Below, one piece after another: positions 1 through 8,462 of a DNA stretch of 64,000 nucleotides. The notes beneath the pieces were generated by a model. The model saw only the letters and a list, made by a program, of their open reading frames with translations. It made no database searches and was not told the DNA's origin. This DNA is from Neolewinella antarctica. GTDB lineage: Bacteria; Bacteroidota; Bacteroidia; Chitinophagales; Saprospiraceae. A program made the position numbers and the translations under genes. How positions within the stretch are numbered: the stretch's first letter is position 1; the number at the start of each line of letters is the position of its first letter. Location of the stretch: NCBI RefSeq assembly GCF_011927835.1, contig NZ_JAATJH010000001.1, positions 1,255,104-1,319,103 of the forward strand, in the 5' to 3' direction.

Positions 1-254
1 GTGGGTTCCTCGGGGTAGAGCCAGTGTACGCCGCCATCCAGCGCCCCGGCCACCAAACCACCGTCGGGCAAGGTTTCGAGGCAAAAGAATTTGCCCCTTT
101 CCACCTTAGCGACCACCCTGCCGAAGTCGACGTCTTCCCGGTGCCAGTGCACGATGAAGCCGTCCGCGCCGGCGGAGTAAAGCCCGTCCGGGGCCGGGCG
201 CAGGGCGTAGATGGCGGCCATGTGACCATTTCTTTCGCTAATCCTTTTTAACAT
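1..254 (-). CDS. WD40-repeat protein, N-terminal fragment (runs off the left edge)
   Basis: An open frame on the minus strand begins with ATG at 254 and continues past base 1, so only the first 84 residues are visible. The product starts MLKRISERNGHMAAIYAL and contains GADGFIVHWH followed by a second blade-like segment ending GALDGGVHWLYPEE. The pattern of Gly-His near a strand start, Ala-Gly-Ala-Asp-Gly and a terminal Trp is that of WD40 beta-propeller blades. WD40 proteins are scaffolds for protein contacts; the substrate or partner cannot be told from this piece. No signal peptide is seen, which suggests a cytoplasmic protein. Confidence 0.6.
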   Translation of the reverse strand, partial: MLKRISERNGHMAAIYALRPAPDGLYSAGADGFIVHWHREDVDFGRVVAKVERGKFFCLETLPDGGLVAGALDGGVHWLYPEEP

Positions 255-408
255 ACGCTCCTACGAACAAGGCAATTTCTCCTCGGGTTAACAATGTACA
301 CACTTAGATAAATGGGTGACCAAAGGTAACTAGTCCACCTTCTAATCGCCGATCCGCTACCCTACGCTACCGGTTTCATCCAACACACCTTTTCTAAAAA
401 AGCAACCC

Positions 409-576
409 ATGAAGTATGTTTTCATCGCCTTAGTCTACTTCGCCGTAGGGTTCTTGTTTCCCGTGCTATCCCCCACCCTGACGATGATCCTGGGTGTATT
501 GTTTGCGGTGTTTACCGTCGGAATCATTTTCACCCTGTACGATGACCGGCTCGACGACACGCCCTACGGAGGGTAA
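409..576 (+). CDS. small two-helix membrane protein
   Basis: A 55-residue frame starts ATG at 409 and stops TAA at 574-576. Residues about 4-20 and 22-39 are two hydrophobic helices separated by a Pro-containing turn (FPVLSPT), followed by an acidic tail DDRLDD. It is divergent from the WD40 gene and 105 bp upstream of the phosphopantetheinyl transferase gene. No family is recognised. Coding status rests on the coherent hydrophobic pattern, the ATG and the lack of any competing frame here. Confidence 0.5.
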   Translation: MKYVFIALVYFAVGFLFPVLSPTLTMILGVLFAVFTVGIIFTLYDDRLDDTPYGG

Positions 577-681
577 GTACCGTCACTTGCAATCATTTGA
601 TCAGTTGCCCCGTGCTCCCATCCTTATGGGCTCGGTGCGCTCCCCCACCCTACCTCCCCCGCCAAAGCGTCGCCTCCCTTT

Positions 682-1335
682 ATGCCCGTTCAATTTCACG
701 AGCCCCTACGTTCCCCCGGTGAGTGGGGCCTATTTCACATCACCGAAACGGAGGATGTTCTTCTTAACCAGGCCCACCTGTATACCGATGAGGCCCGACA
801 ATTAAGCCTCGTAAGGGGAAAGGGCCACCGAAAAGAGTTTCTGGCCGCGCGGATACTACTCCACCAAATGAGCGGCCGCAGTGTTCGGGGCGAATTACGT
901 AAGGACACGGCCGGCAAACCCCACCTCGCGGATTCTCACTTCCACGTCTCCATTAGCCATACCGTCAACTACGCCGCCGCGGTGGCCCACCCCAACCCCT
1001 GTGGCGTCGACGTGCAGCGGATCGTTGGGAAGATCGCGAGGATCGCCCCTCGGTTCATGTCAACGGCCGAAACCGTGCAATTGAAGGAAACCAACAACCT
1101 CGTTCAGATGCACCTGATCTGGTCGGCCAAAGAAGCGATGTACAAAGCGTTCGGAAGGCGGCAAATTGATTTTAAGGAGCACCTCTACGTCGACCTCGGT
1201 AACTTCTCACTCTCGAACACTACCGCAGCGGCGGTGCTGCGAACGCCCGACGTCACGATGGTTTTCGACCTGGACTACCGCATTTTTGATGATTTCGTGG
1301 TCGTGGCCTGCGTAGAGAGCCTGAGTGGTGTTTAG
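682..1335 (+). CDS. 4'-phosphopantetheinyl transferase superfamily protein
   Basis: This protein (217 aa) would transfer 4'-phosphopantetheine from coenzyme A to a serine of an acyl or peptidyl carrier protein. Motifs of the Sfp/HetI group are present in order: Lys-Pro before the substrate loop (GKPHL, 78-82), SISHT at 90-94, GVDVQRI at 108-114 and WSAKEAMYKAFG at 147-158. Asp110, Glu151 and Lys155 match the Mg-binding and catalytic positions. Length is normal for Sfp-like enzymes. No polyketide or peptide synthetase gene is nearby, so fatty acid synthase ACP is the likeliest substrate, which is inference. The gene faces the convergent gene ending at 1349. Confidence 0.88.
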   Translation: MPVQFHEPLRSPGEWGLFHITETEDVLLNQAHLYTDEARQLSLVRGKGHRKEFLAARILLHQMSGRSVRGELRKDTAGKPHLADSHFHVSISHTVNYAAAVAHPNPCGVDVQRIVGKIARIAPRFMSTAETVQLKETNNLVQMHLIWSAKEAMYKAFGRRQIDFKEHLYVDLGNFSLSNTTAAAVLRTPDVTMVFDLDYRIFDDFVVVACVESLSGV

Positions 1336-1348
1336 GGCAAGCGATCAG

Positions 1349-2005
1349 CTACCGCACCTCAGACACCCGCCAAATCAACTTTTCCCCTCCCCTACTGACG
1401 GTACGGCGGCAAAGCAAGTTGTACGACATCCCAATTGCCCACGCATGCTTTTGCCGCAACTTGGCCGGCAGGTACATCACCCGCTGCCCCTCCTGGCTAC
1501 TTAAGATCATTTTGCCGTCCGGATCAAGTTTAGTCAGCAGACCGGAATAAATCATCTCGGCCGGGCCTTCCGTTACGGCTGAAGTAACGTTCATCGCCCC
1601 TTCCCCCTTCAACTCTGCACCGGCGTCCGCGCCCAAAACCTCCGCGACGTAGATTAATGATGGGTCTCCGGCACCCATGTCCGACCAGTGGCGCTGTAAC
1701 TGGGTGCCGTAAAAGTAGGCAACGAGTTCGGGGCATTGGGCGGAAAGCGGGGCGGCAATCGTATCGACCAGACTTTCCCGCCCGCGCCGACCACGGACGG
1801 AGAGTGCGTACTGACTACTGATCCGGTCCTCGTACTTACCGCTGATGCGAATCAAGCAGAGATTGGCTCGTCTGCGCATCGTTCGACCGCGCTCGTCCAC
1901 CATGCAATCACAGATTTCACGTGCGAGGGTTGCCCGGAGCGTTGGTTGCGCGCTCAGCACGCCACCCAGTAAAACTAGCACGATCACGGAGAAGGATGTC
2001 TGCAT
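1349..2005 (-). CDS. secreted protein of unknown function
   Basis: The start is taken at ATG 2003-2005, which gives a clear signal peptide (MQTSFSVIVLVLLGGVLSAQ) and lies 2 bp after the stop of the upstream DUF4380 gene; a longer frame exists but would overlap that stop. The mature part begins with a Cys-containing segment (REICDCM) and holds four further cysteines (NLCL, QCPE, LLCR and others). The product is 218 aa. Residues about 127-133 read GADAGAE and are encoded by a copy of the dispersed 16-bp repeat (1617-1632). The gene is probably cotranscribed with the lipoprotein gene at 2008. I do not recognise the family. Confidence 0.7.
   Translation of the reverse strand: MQTSFSVIVLVLLGGVLSAQPTLRATLAREICDCMVDERGRTMRRRANLCLIRISGKYEDRISSQYALSVRGRRGRESLVDTIAAPLSAQCPELVAYFYGTQLQRHWSDMGAGDPSLIYVAEVLGADAGAELKGEGAMNVTSAVTEGPAEMIYSGLLTKLDPDGKMILSSQEGQRVMYLPAKLRQKHAWAIGMSYNLLCRRTVSRGGEKLIWRVSEVR
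1617..1632 (-). repeat. dispersed 16-bp GC repeat, copy 1 (in frame)
   Basis: The minus strand reads GCGCGGACGCCGGTGC, one change from the consensus GCGYGGWCGCGGGTGC. It lies inside the secreted-protein gene 1349-2005 and encodes the residues GADAGA. Confidence 0.75.
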
Positions 2006-2007
2006 GT

Positions 2008-2865
2008 TTATTCGGGCTGCACCAGCCATTTAGTACGCATCGAAGCGCTTTGCCCGGGCTCCAACCGGTAATAACCGCCCTGCAACTCAAACTCGGCAAA
2101 CCCCAGCACCGGGTTGAGGTAAACCTCCAGGGGTGCCTGACCCGGTGCCACCTGGTTACGGCCGGTGATCATCGTCTGCTTGGTGAAGACGAGGCCGTCG
2201 TTGTAGTAACGAACCATCGTATCCCGCAGCGTCGCGTAAAATTTTTGTGGCTCAGCAACCTGATCGTCGAAGGGGATGACCGCCAGTTCCTCCCGCATTT
2301 CGAGCGGTAGTGGGCCTTCGTTCGTCCAGGCCGTGTCGCCAACGTAAAATTCCAGCCGCCCGGCGTAAGGCAACCGTGTGTTCTCCCAGGCCGCTACGGC
2401 GAGTGGCAGGTAGGATTCGTTCTTCACTTCGTACCCCAGGCCAAGCTCACCCGCCTGCGTCAGTTGGATTCTTTTTTCCAAACGTAGTTGCGAGGCCGAG
2501 TCCCGTTCACTCGTGAATACGTACACATTTTCGCGCAGTTTGCGCACCTCGTAAGGTTGAGTATCGAACGCCGGCGGCGGTGGCCAGTCCCAGTCCTCCT
2601 GCGGGCTCGTCCACACCGTGCTCCCGAACATGCGGCCATTTTGTTCCCTGCTCTGGTTCAGAATTTCCCGTCCGTCGTACGTGTAGGAGGTAATGCGCGC
2701 GCCGTACGCCGGGTCGATGGTCACGCTCACCTTCCCCCCGGCCAGCGTGATCGGCCCCGCGGGCACAGCACCTTCGGGCGCCCCGAGAGCTACCGGGGCG
2801 GGTGCATCGGAAGATTGGCAAGAGGCGAACAGAACGAGGCACAAGCAAACTGTAAAGGACCGCAT
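2008..2865 (-). CDS. DUF4380-type lipoprotein with a mutarotase-like fold
   Basis: This 285-aa protein has a lipoprotein signal (LVLFASC, Cys16), so it is probably anchored to a membrane facing the periplasm or outside. The mature part resembles DUF4380 proteins, a group related to aldose-1-epimerase beta sandwiches: GARITSYTYDGREIL, then GSTVWTSPQEDWDWPPPP, then a C-terminal strand-rich part. The WTSPQ..W.WPP signature supports the family call. No activity is assigned. It is followed after 2 bp by the secreted gene 1349-2005, so the two probably form one operon. The first mature residues (APVALGAPEG) are encoded by an imperfect palindrome at 2780-2799. Confidence 0.75.
   Translation of the reverse strand: MRSFTVCLCLVLFASCQSSDAPAPVALGAPEGAVPAGPITLAGGKVSVTIDPAYGARITSYTYDGREILNQSREQNGRMFGSTVWTSPQEDWDWPPPPAFDTQPYEVRKLRENVYVFTSERDSASQLRLEKRIQLTQAGELGLGYEVKNESYLPLAVAAWENTRLPYAGRLEFYVGDTAWTNEGPLPLEMREELAVIPFDDQVAEPQKFYATLRDTMVRYYNDGLVFTKQTMITGRNQVAPGQAPLEVYLNPVLGFAEFELQGGYYRLEPGQSASMRTKWLVQPE
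2780..2799. repeat. TAGCTA-type palindrome inside the DUF4380 gene
   Basis: GCCCCGAGAGCTACCGGGGC is an imperfect 20-bp palindrome coding for part of APVALGAPEG just after the lipobox. Related sequences occur at 28278-28297 and 41957-42002. Confidence 0.6.
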
Positions 2866-2903
2866 AAATAAATGACGTTAGGTAAATATCTTAAATAAAA
2901 AAA

Positions 2904-2974
2904 AGCCACAAAAACACGTAAGCACAAAAAGAGACGTGCTGTCGCACCCTTCCGTGTTTCTGTGCTTTTGTGGC
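2904..2974. repeat. long-hairpin element (GCCACA family), short copy
   Basis: Inverted arms GCCACAAAAACACGTAAGCAC and its near complement ending TGCTTTTGTGGC enclose a short loop. It sits between the phosphohexomutase gene (ending 2998) and the DUF4380 gene (starting 2865), both on the minus strand. It could act as a terminator for the upstream gene. The sequence matches the arms of the larger elements at 38706, 57702, 59081, 63066 and 63499. Confidence 0.7.
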
Positions 2975-2997
2975 TAAAAACGAACGCTTGCGGTGAT

Positions 2998-4407
2998 TTA
3001 GATACCCATCTCCGCCCGCCCCGCATCGAGGATCTTACGTACCTCCGCTTCGTCGGCGCCCTGCGCGTACACCCGCAGCACCGGCTCCGTACCGGAAGGA
3101 CGTACCATCAACCACTTGTCGTCACCGTCCAGGTAGAACTTGGTGCCGTCGATGTGTTTCACGTCGGTCACTTGGTAAGGGCCGACCGTCTTGAACGGGT
3201 TTTCCTTAGCCTGCTTGACGATCTCCCACTTCCGGTCGTTGTCCACGTGGACGTCATCGCGGTTGCAGTTGAAAGAACCGACCTTGGCGTAAATCTCTTT
3301 GATCAGGTCCTTGAGGGATTTACCCGTCTTGGCCATGTATTCGGCAATCATCAGACCGATCCAGATACCGTCCCGCTCGGGGATGTGGCCGGAGACGGCG
3401 AGGCCGCCGGATTCTTCACCACCGACGATCACGTCGCGCTCGGCCATTATCTCAGCGATGTACTTAAAGCCGATCTTGGTTACTTCGTATTCTAGTCCGT
3501 ACTGCTCGGCGAGCTGTTTGAGCTTATCGGTGACGGAGAAGGTCAGGATCACCTCACCTTTCTTGATGCCTTTGTATTCGTACTGGTACATGAGCAGCAG
3601 CAACAGGATGTGGTGGCTGTCCACGAAATCACCGTCGGCGTCGAACAGGCCGATCCGGTCGGCGTCGCCGTCGTTGGCGATGCCGAGGTCGAGTTTCGGG
3701 TTGTTCTTGATTACCTCGGAGAGTTCGGTCAGGTTACGGCCGATGGGTTCGGGGGCTTGTCCGTTAAAGCTGGGGTTCACCTCGCAGTGGAGGTGGGTGG
3801 CTTCGGGGAGTAACTTCATCATCGCGCTCTGGCCGGCACCGTACATGGCGTCGTAGGCAATGCCGATGCCGGAATTACGGATCAGGTCGACGTCAAACCC
3901 CTGGTGAACGTGGTCGATGTAGATTTTTTCGAAGTCGTGCTCTTCGACCAGTCCTTTCTCCTTCAACTCCGCGTAGGTCGGTAGGTCTTCCGGGACGGCG
4001 TCGGGAATGAGGTTTTCCACGGCCGTTACGTCGGCGGGGACGGATGGGCCACCCAGCTTCGACTTCAGTTTGTAGCCGTTGTAGCTAGCGGGGTTATGGC
4101 TGGCGGTGATGACGACACCGAGGTCAGCACCGGTTTTCACGACGCCAAGGCTTACCATCGGCGTTGAGATGTAACCGGGGGCCACGAGGGAAGTGATACC
4201 GTGCTTGCCGAACACCCGTGCGGTCGTCTCGGTAAACAATTCCCCACCAAAGCGGCAATCGTAGCCGATGACGACGCGCGTGCCGCCGTTCTGCTTAAGC
4301 CAGAGGGCGGTGCCTTCCGCCACGCGCTTCACGTTGTCAACGGTGTATTCCTGGGCGATGATGGCGCGCCACCCGTCGGTGCCGAATTTGATCTTTACTG
4401 GTTTCAT
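2998..4407 (-). CDS. phosphoglucomutase/phosphomannomutase family protein
   Basis: This 469-aa enzyme belongs to the alpha-D-phosphohexomutase superfamily, which interconverts hexose 1- and 6-phosphates. All hallmarks are visible: the N-terminal FGTDGWRA, the phosphoserine loop TASHNP (about residues 101-106), the Mg loop NDGDADRIG, the sugar-binding loop GGEESGGLAVSG and the C-terminal phosphate-binding loop RPSGTEPVLR. Length is normal. Sugar specificity (glucose, mannose or glucosamine) cannot be set from motifs; the EESGG loop suits glucose and mannose. The gene stands alone; the hairpin at 2904-2974 follows it. Confidence 0.93.
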   Translation of the reverse strand: MKPVKIKFGTDGWRAIIAQEYTVDNVKRVAEGTALWLKQNGGTRVVIGYDCRFGGELFTETTARVFGKHGITSLVAPGYISTPMVSLGVVKTGADLGVVITASHNPASYNGYKLKSKLGGPSVPADVTAVENLIPDAVPEDLPTYAELKEKGLVEEHDFEKIYIDHVHQGFDVDLIRNSGIGIAYDAMYGAGQSAMMKLLPEATHLHCEVNPSFNGQAPEPIGRNLTELSEVIKNNPKLDLGIANDGDADRIGLFDADGDFVDSHHILLLLLMYQYEYKGIKKGEVILTFSVTDKLKQLAEQYGLEYEVTKIGFKYIAEIMAERDVIVGGEESGGLAVSGHIPERDGIWIGLMIAEYMAKTGKSLKDLIKEIYAKVGSFNCNRDDVHVDNDRKWEIVKQAKENPFKTVGPYQVTDVKHIDGTKFYLDGDDKWLMVRPSGTEPVLRVYAQGADEAEVRKILDAGRAEMGI

Positions 4408-4618
4408 AGTGCGTGGTTTGCTTATTTATTATTTTTTGTGGGGGTTTGTTCTTTTAGTCTGGTGGTTCGCTGGTCTACCGAGGTAAAGAACTACCAGATT
4501 ACCGAACTATATGACTAACGGACTAAAACACCGCTAAAGGTATCAATTTCAAGACCCTCGCCGAGGTTCGTTTTTCCACCCAACTAATCCCCGCCGTTCT
4601 CCGGCCTGCCTCCGCTTT

Positions 4619-4626
4619 GTACATTT
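4619..4626 (+). promoter_or_regulatory. Bacteroidota -7 box (TACATTTG) at a possibly leaderless gene
   Basis: TACATTTG fits the TAnnTTTG consensus. Its last base is 7 bp before the GTG at 4633, so transcription would begin at or near the start codon. A loose -33 TTC lies about 20 bp upstream. Confidence 0.5.
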
Positions 4627-4632
4627 GCCGGC

Positions 4633-5256
4633 GTGGAATCCTTGCTCGGCTTTGCTTCCGGTCTCGGGACCGGCGTTTTCATCTGCCTGCTTCCGGGGAT
4701 GCTGAACATGCAGGTAGTATCCACGTCTATTCGCATCGGACGGCAGAAGGGGTACGTTTTCTCGCTCGGGATGGCGGCGGTGATCGGTCTGCAGGCGGCC
4801 CTCGCGGTACTGTTTGCGGACTTACTGACCGGCGATTTACAGGTCGTGCCCCTGATTAAACAGTACGCGGTTCAAATCCTTGTCGTGCTGGCGGCGGGTT
4901 TCGTGGTGAAGGGTTTTACCGCGCGGGCGGCGCGCAAGGCGCACGTGGAAAAACATTACACCGGCGATCCGTTTCTGCGTGGCGTGATGATGAGCGCGAT
5001 GAACGTGTTGAATATCCCCTTCATCTTCGCCATCGCGGGCTTCCTGGTGGCCAACAACTACCTCCCGGCAACACATACTGCGCGCATTCTATACGTCCCC
5101 GGCGTAGCGTGTGGTGCGTTGGCGATTTTTTGCTCTTACGCGCGGTTGGCGGACTGGATTCGGCGGAACGCAGCCTTCTTCACCCGCAATATCTATTTTT
5201 TCGTGGGGGGGCTACTGGCGGTGGGGGCAGTGGTGGAGGCGGTTCGGATTTACTGA
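4633..5256 (+). CDS. LysE-like multi-span membrane transporter
   Basis: The 207-aa product starts at GTG 4633, immediately after a -7 box at 4619-4626. It has about six hydrophobic helices. The first (residues about 4-26, GFASGLGTGVFICLLPGMLN) carries the Gly-Pro pattern seen at the start of LysE/RhtB exporters. A basic loop follows helix 3 (TARAARKAH). The LysE superfamily exports amino acids and related solutes; the substrate here is unknown. The gene is single and runs convergent with murB, whose stop is 80 bp away. Confidence 0.6.
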   Translation: MESLLGFASGLGTGVFICLLPGMLNMQVVSTSIRIGRQKGYVFSLGMAAVIGLQAALAVLFADLLTGDLQVVPLIKQYAVQILVVLAAGFVVKGFTARAARKAHVEKHYTGDPFLRGVMMSAMNVLNIPFIFAIAGFLVANNYLPATHTARILYVPGVACGALAIFCSYARLADWIRRNAAFFTRNIYFFVGGLLAVGAVVEAVRIY

Positions 5257-5335
5257 GGCCTACGCTACGGACGTGTTTAACCGTGCACTAATGCAGGTAC
5301 GAAGCGAACTACCACTAAAGAAAGCCGCCACTGGG

Positions 5336-6373
5336 TCACTCTTCCGGCACCAAACGCACTTCCCGCTCCAACCCCACGCCGAATTTTTCCCGTACCGCCC
5401 GCTGCACCCGCTCGCTGAAAGCCAGAATATCCGCCCCCGTAGCACCGCCGTGGTTCACCATCACCAGCGCTTGTTTGGCGTAAGTCCCCACCGGCCCCTC
5501 GCGCGCGCCCTTCAGTCCCGACCGATCGATTAGCCAGCCGGCGGGGAGTTTGACGTGTGCGGGGTCGATGGCGTAGGAGGGAGCGCCCGGATGGGTTTCC
5601 CTGATCTTTTCCAGCACGCTTAGCTCCACAACCGGGTTCTTGAAAAAGCTACCACTGTTGCCGAGGAAGAACCAGTCGGGAAGTTTGGAGCGGCGAATGT
5701 TCGTCACGGCCAGCGCTACGTCGGCGGGGGTCGGTTTTTCGACTTGGAGACGGGCTAATTCGGTATTGATCGCGCCGTACGTGGTGTTTACGGAGTCCGC
5801 TTCCTTACGCAGGCGGAAATCCACACCGGTAATCAAAAATCGCCCCGGCTCCCGCTTGAAGCGGCTATCCCGGTACCCAAAATCACACGCTTCCGGGCTC
5901 AAAGTCCGCGCGCCGTGGCCGTATTCCCATACGTGCACGGCGGCGATCACGTTTGCCACTTCCGCCCCGTAAGCACCAATGTTTTGTACCGGAGAAGCAC
6001 CTACCGTTCCGGGGATCAGCACCAGGTTTTCCATCCCGCTGAGCCCGCGGTCCAATGTGTAGCGAACGAGTTGGTTCCAGTCCACCCCACCACCCACACG
6101 GAGTAGTACGTCTCCCTTACCAACTTTCTTGGCACCCGCGTCCGCGCCTCCAGGACCCAACTCTTCCACGCCACCGAGCAGCACGTGAACCGTGAGCCCC
6201 GGCACTGAATCTCGCAGTAAAAGATTGCTCCCACTACCCAAAACCAGGGCGGGCGTGCTTTTAAAAGCGTCACCACGCAACTGGCTCACGTCCGTTAACG
6301 GCAAGTAGGATTCCGCCACGGAAGGCAGTCCGAACGTATTTAATTTCTGCAGTTGGACGTCGTGACGAATCAT
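5336..6373 (-). CDS. murB: UDP-N-acetylenolpyruvoylglucosamine reductase (MurB)
   Basis: MurB reduces UDP-GlcNAc-enolpyruvate to UDP-MurNAc with NADPH and FAD in cytoplasmic peptidoglycan synthesis. Visible motifs are LNTFGLPSVAE (11-21), the FAD pyrophosphate loop LGSGSNLLLRD (45-55), IPGTVGASPVQNIGAYG (120-136), GYRDSRFK (166-173), the proton-donor loop NSGSFFKNP and the C-terminal LEREVRLVPE with its catalytic Glu. Length (345 aa) suits a type I MurB. Residues 73-86 (PGGADAGAKKVGKG) look like an insertion in a surface loop; GGADAGA is encoded by dispersed repeat copy 2. The start codon overlaps the ABC exporter stop by 4 bp (ATGA), so the genes are translationally coupled. Confidence 0.95.
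   Translation of the reverse strand: MIRHDVQLQKLNTFGLPSVAESYLPLTDVSQLRGDAFKSTPALVLGSGSNLLLRDSVPGLTVHVLLGGVEELGPGGADAGAKKVGKGDVLLRVGGGVDWNQLVRYTLDRGLSGMENLVLIPGTVGASPVQNIGAYGAEVANVIAAVHVWEYGHGARTLSPEACDFGYRDSRFKREPGRFLITGVDFRLRKEADSVNTTYGAINTELARLQVEKPTPADVALAVTNIRRSKLPDWFFLGNSGSFFKNPVVELSVLEKIRETHPGAPSYAIDPAHVKLPAGWLIDRSGLKGAREGPVGTYAKQALVMVNHGGATGADILAFSERVQRAVREKFGVGLEREVRLVPEE
6132..6147 (-). repeat. dispersed 16-bp GC repeat, copy 2 (in murB)
   Basis: The minus strand reads GCGCGGACGCGGGTGC, the exact consensus, in frame inside murB and coding for GADAGA in a loop between conserved segments. Confidence 0.8.
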
Positions 6374-8202
6374 TCGGCGATGGGCTCGAATTGAAGACGC
6401 GCCAGCGCCGAATAGCCACCGCCGGGGATGGCGCTCAACTCGTCGTGCGTGCCGGACTCGACGATGCGGCCGTTTTCGATCACGTAGATGCAGTCCACCT
6501 CGCGAATTGTCGCTAGTCGGTGAGCAATGATGATGCTCGTGCGGCCTTCCATCAGGCGGTTCAGGGCTTCCTGCACGACGCGTTCGCTTTCGGCGTCGAG
6601 GCTCGACGTGGCTTCGTCGAGCAGTAAAATAGCCGGGTCCTTGAGGATGGCCCGCGCGATGGCCACGCGCTGCCGCTGCCCGCCGGAAAGCTGGATACCA
6701 CGGTCACCAACGACGGTGTCGAAGCCTTCCGGAAACTTGTCGATAAAATCCAGCGCGTTGGCCTTGTGGGCGGCCTCCCGGATCAATTCTTCGCTTGCGT
6801 TCAGGCTACCGTACGCAATGTTTTCCCGGATGGTGCCGCCGAACAACATGACCTCCTGCGGAACCAACGCGAGTTGCTCCCGGAAATCGTGCAGGTCGAA
6901 CTCATTTACGTCGCGGCCGTCGACGCTAATTTGGCCGGAAGTCAGTGGGTAGAAGCGCAAGAGCAGCTTGACGATGGTCGATTTACCGCTGCCGCTAGCG
7001 CCGACGAGCGCTACTTTTTGACCCTGGCGGACCTCCAGGGAGATCGACTTCAGCACCTCGACGTCCGGCCGCGTGGGGTAGTTGAAGCGGACGTTGCGAT
7101 AAACGATGTCACCGTGAAATTTAGATTTTTTATGCGTGGTCGCGGGTGCCGTGGAATTGGGAAGCGCGGGGTTGGGAATGGCTTCGACCTCTTCACTTTC
7201 CAGGATGTCCACCACGCGGTCGGAAGCACCGAGGGCCGAGACGATTTCCGTATAAAAACTACCCAGGCTCGCGATCGACCCACCGATCAGCGCAACGAAA
7301 ATAACGAAGCTGAACAGGTCGCCGACCGGCAGATCACCCGACTGCACCAGCAGCGTGGCCCGGTAAACGATGTAGAAGAGCGCGCCGAACATGACCGTCA
7401 CGATAAAAGCCGAGAACAGCCCCCGGGCGGAAGCCGTTTTCAGGGAGATCCGTACTGTCTCGTCGATACTCCGGGCGTAGCGGTCCAACTCGAATTCCTC
7501 GTTCGTGTATGCCTTGACGGTGGTGATGGACTGCAAACTTTCCTCCACGATCACGTTGGAGGCCGCCAGTTGCTCCTGGCGCGCCTTGGTCATTTTCCGG
7601 ATGTAGCGACCAAAAAACATTGCCGCAATGACCACCACGGGGAAAATGGCCAGGCTAATGAGCGCCAGCTTACTCATCGTGAAAAAGATGTAGACGATCG
7701 CACCCAACAAAATAATTGACTGGCGCAGAAATTCAGCCAACGTCAACGCGAAGACACTTTGGATCTGCGTGATGTCGTTGGTAATGCGGCTACTCAATTC
7801 CCCAACGCGGTTACTTTCAAAGAAGGGAACCTCCAGGCGCAAAATTTGGCCGTAGAGGTCTTTACGGAGCGCGCCCATTGCTTTCTCGCTGACTTCTGCC
7901 TGAAGGCGGACACGTAAAAAGCTAAGGGGTGCCTGCACGATGAGCAGACCAAAGAGCAACATGAATATCTCCTGTACTGACAAATCGAACCTACCCTTGT
8001 CCTGCAGGACGTTGATCGCCTCACCGGGTAATTGCAAGAGCACGAGAAAAACCAGGGAGCTCAGTACCAGAATGATGAAACTCAGCAGAAACTTCCACTT
8101 AAATCGTTCTACGTAGTGAAAAATGCGGTAGGAACGCTGGAACTTCTCCTTCTTCGTGCGGCCGGAATCCGGCACTTCGGTCTTGTCGGTGCTTGCTTGC
8201 AT
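6370..8202 (-). CDS. MsbA-like ABC exporter (fused membrane and ATPase domains)
   Basis: This 610-aa half-transporter should work as a homodimer in the inner membrane, exporting a lipid or drug-like substrate. The membrane domain (about 35-345) has six hydrophobic helices. The ATPase domain has Walker A GASGSGKST, Q-loop LVPQE, signature LSGGQRQR, Walker B ILLLDEATSSLD and switch His IIAHR, so it should be active. The closest type is the MsbA/BmrA group; lipid A flipping is plausible but not shown. The linker between domains (about 350-360) reads TAPATTHKK and is encoded by dispersed repeat copy 3. Its stop overlaps the murB start. Confidence 0.9.
   Translation of the reverse strand: MQASTDKTEVPDSGRTKKEKFQRSYRIFHYVERFKWKFLLSFIILVLSSLVFLVLLQLPGEAINVLQDKGRFDLSVQEIFMLLFGLLIVQAPLSFLRVRLQAEVSEKAMGALRKDLYGQILRLEVPFFESNRVGELSSRITNDITQIQSVFALTLAEFLRQSIILLGAIVYIFFTMSKLALISLAIFPVVVIAAMFFGRYIRKMTKARQEQLAASNVIVEESLQSITTVKAYTNEEFELDRYARSIDETVRISLKTASARGLFSAFIVTVMFGALFYIVYRATLLVQSGDLPVGDLFSFVIFVALIGGSIASLGSFYTEIVSALGASDRVVDILESEEVEAIPNPALPNSTAPATTHKKSKFHGDIVYRNVRFNYPTRPDVEVLKSISLEVRQGQKVALVGASGSGKSTIVKLLLRFYPLTSGQISVDGRDVNEFDLHDFREQLALVPQEVMLFGGTIRENIAYGSLNASEELIREAAHKANALDFIDKFPEGFDTVVGDRGIQLSGGQRQRVAIARAILKDPAILLLDEATSSLDAESERVVQEALNRLMEGRTSIIIAHRLATIREVDCIYVIENGRIVESGTHDELSAIPGGGYSALARLQFEPIAE
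7134..7149 (+). repeat. dispersed 16-bp GC repeat, copy 3 (in ABC exporter linker)
   Basis: GCGTGGTCGCGGGTGC on the plus strand, antisense to the ABC exporter gene. It is read in frame as APATTH in the linker between the membrane and ATPase domains. Confidence 0.78.
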
Positions 8203-8350
8203 AGTCTGGTCGCAAAGGAACGGTATTAAACCGAGGCTGGGTCAGTCGCCGGCCGTTTCGCGCGCTAAAATGACTGTAATTTCACGCGCCACCCGTTGAG
8301 TACGGGGGCAGTGGCGGAAGAAAGTGATGCCGCCGGGGCGAATAATCCGC

Positions 8351-8358
8351 TACCTTTG
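8351..8358 (+). promoter_or_regulatory. Bacteroidota -7 box (TACCTTTG)
   Basis: TACCTTTG fits the TAnnTTTG consensus and lies 105 bp before the ATG of the outer membrane barrel gene at 8463. No clear -33 TTG is seen. Confidence 0.5.
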
Positions 8359-8462
8359 AAATTCTTAGCGCCAAAATACTGTTATAGGCTAGAATTTTCA
8401 ATGCCGGGCGAACGGCACCCCCGAATTTACCCCCCTGAACTCTTAAGCTACCCACTGAAAAT

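Noticed and set aside
682..1335. The phosphopantetheinyl transferase as a sign of a natural-product cluster
   Set aside because: No synthetase, carrier protein or tailoring gene is present around it.
6766..7719. A 317-residue plus-strand frame
   Set aside because: It lies opposite the ATPase and membrane domains of the ABC exporter; composition (Asp/Arg/His-rich) is that of an antisense frame.
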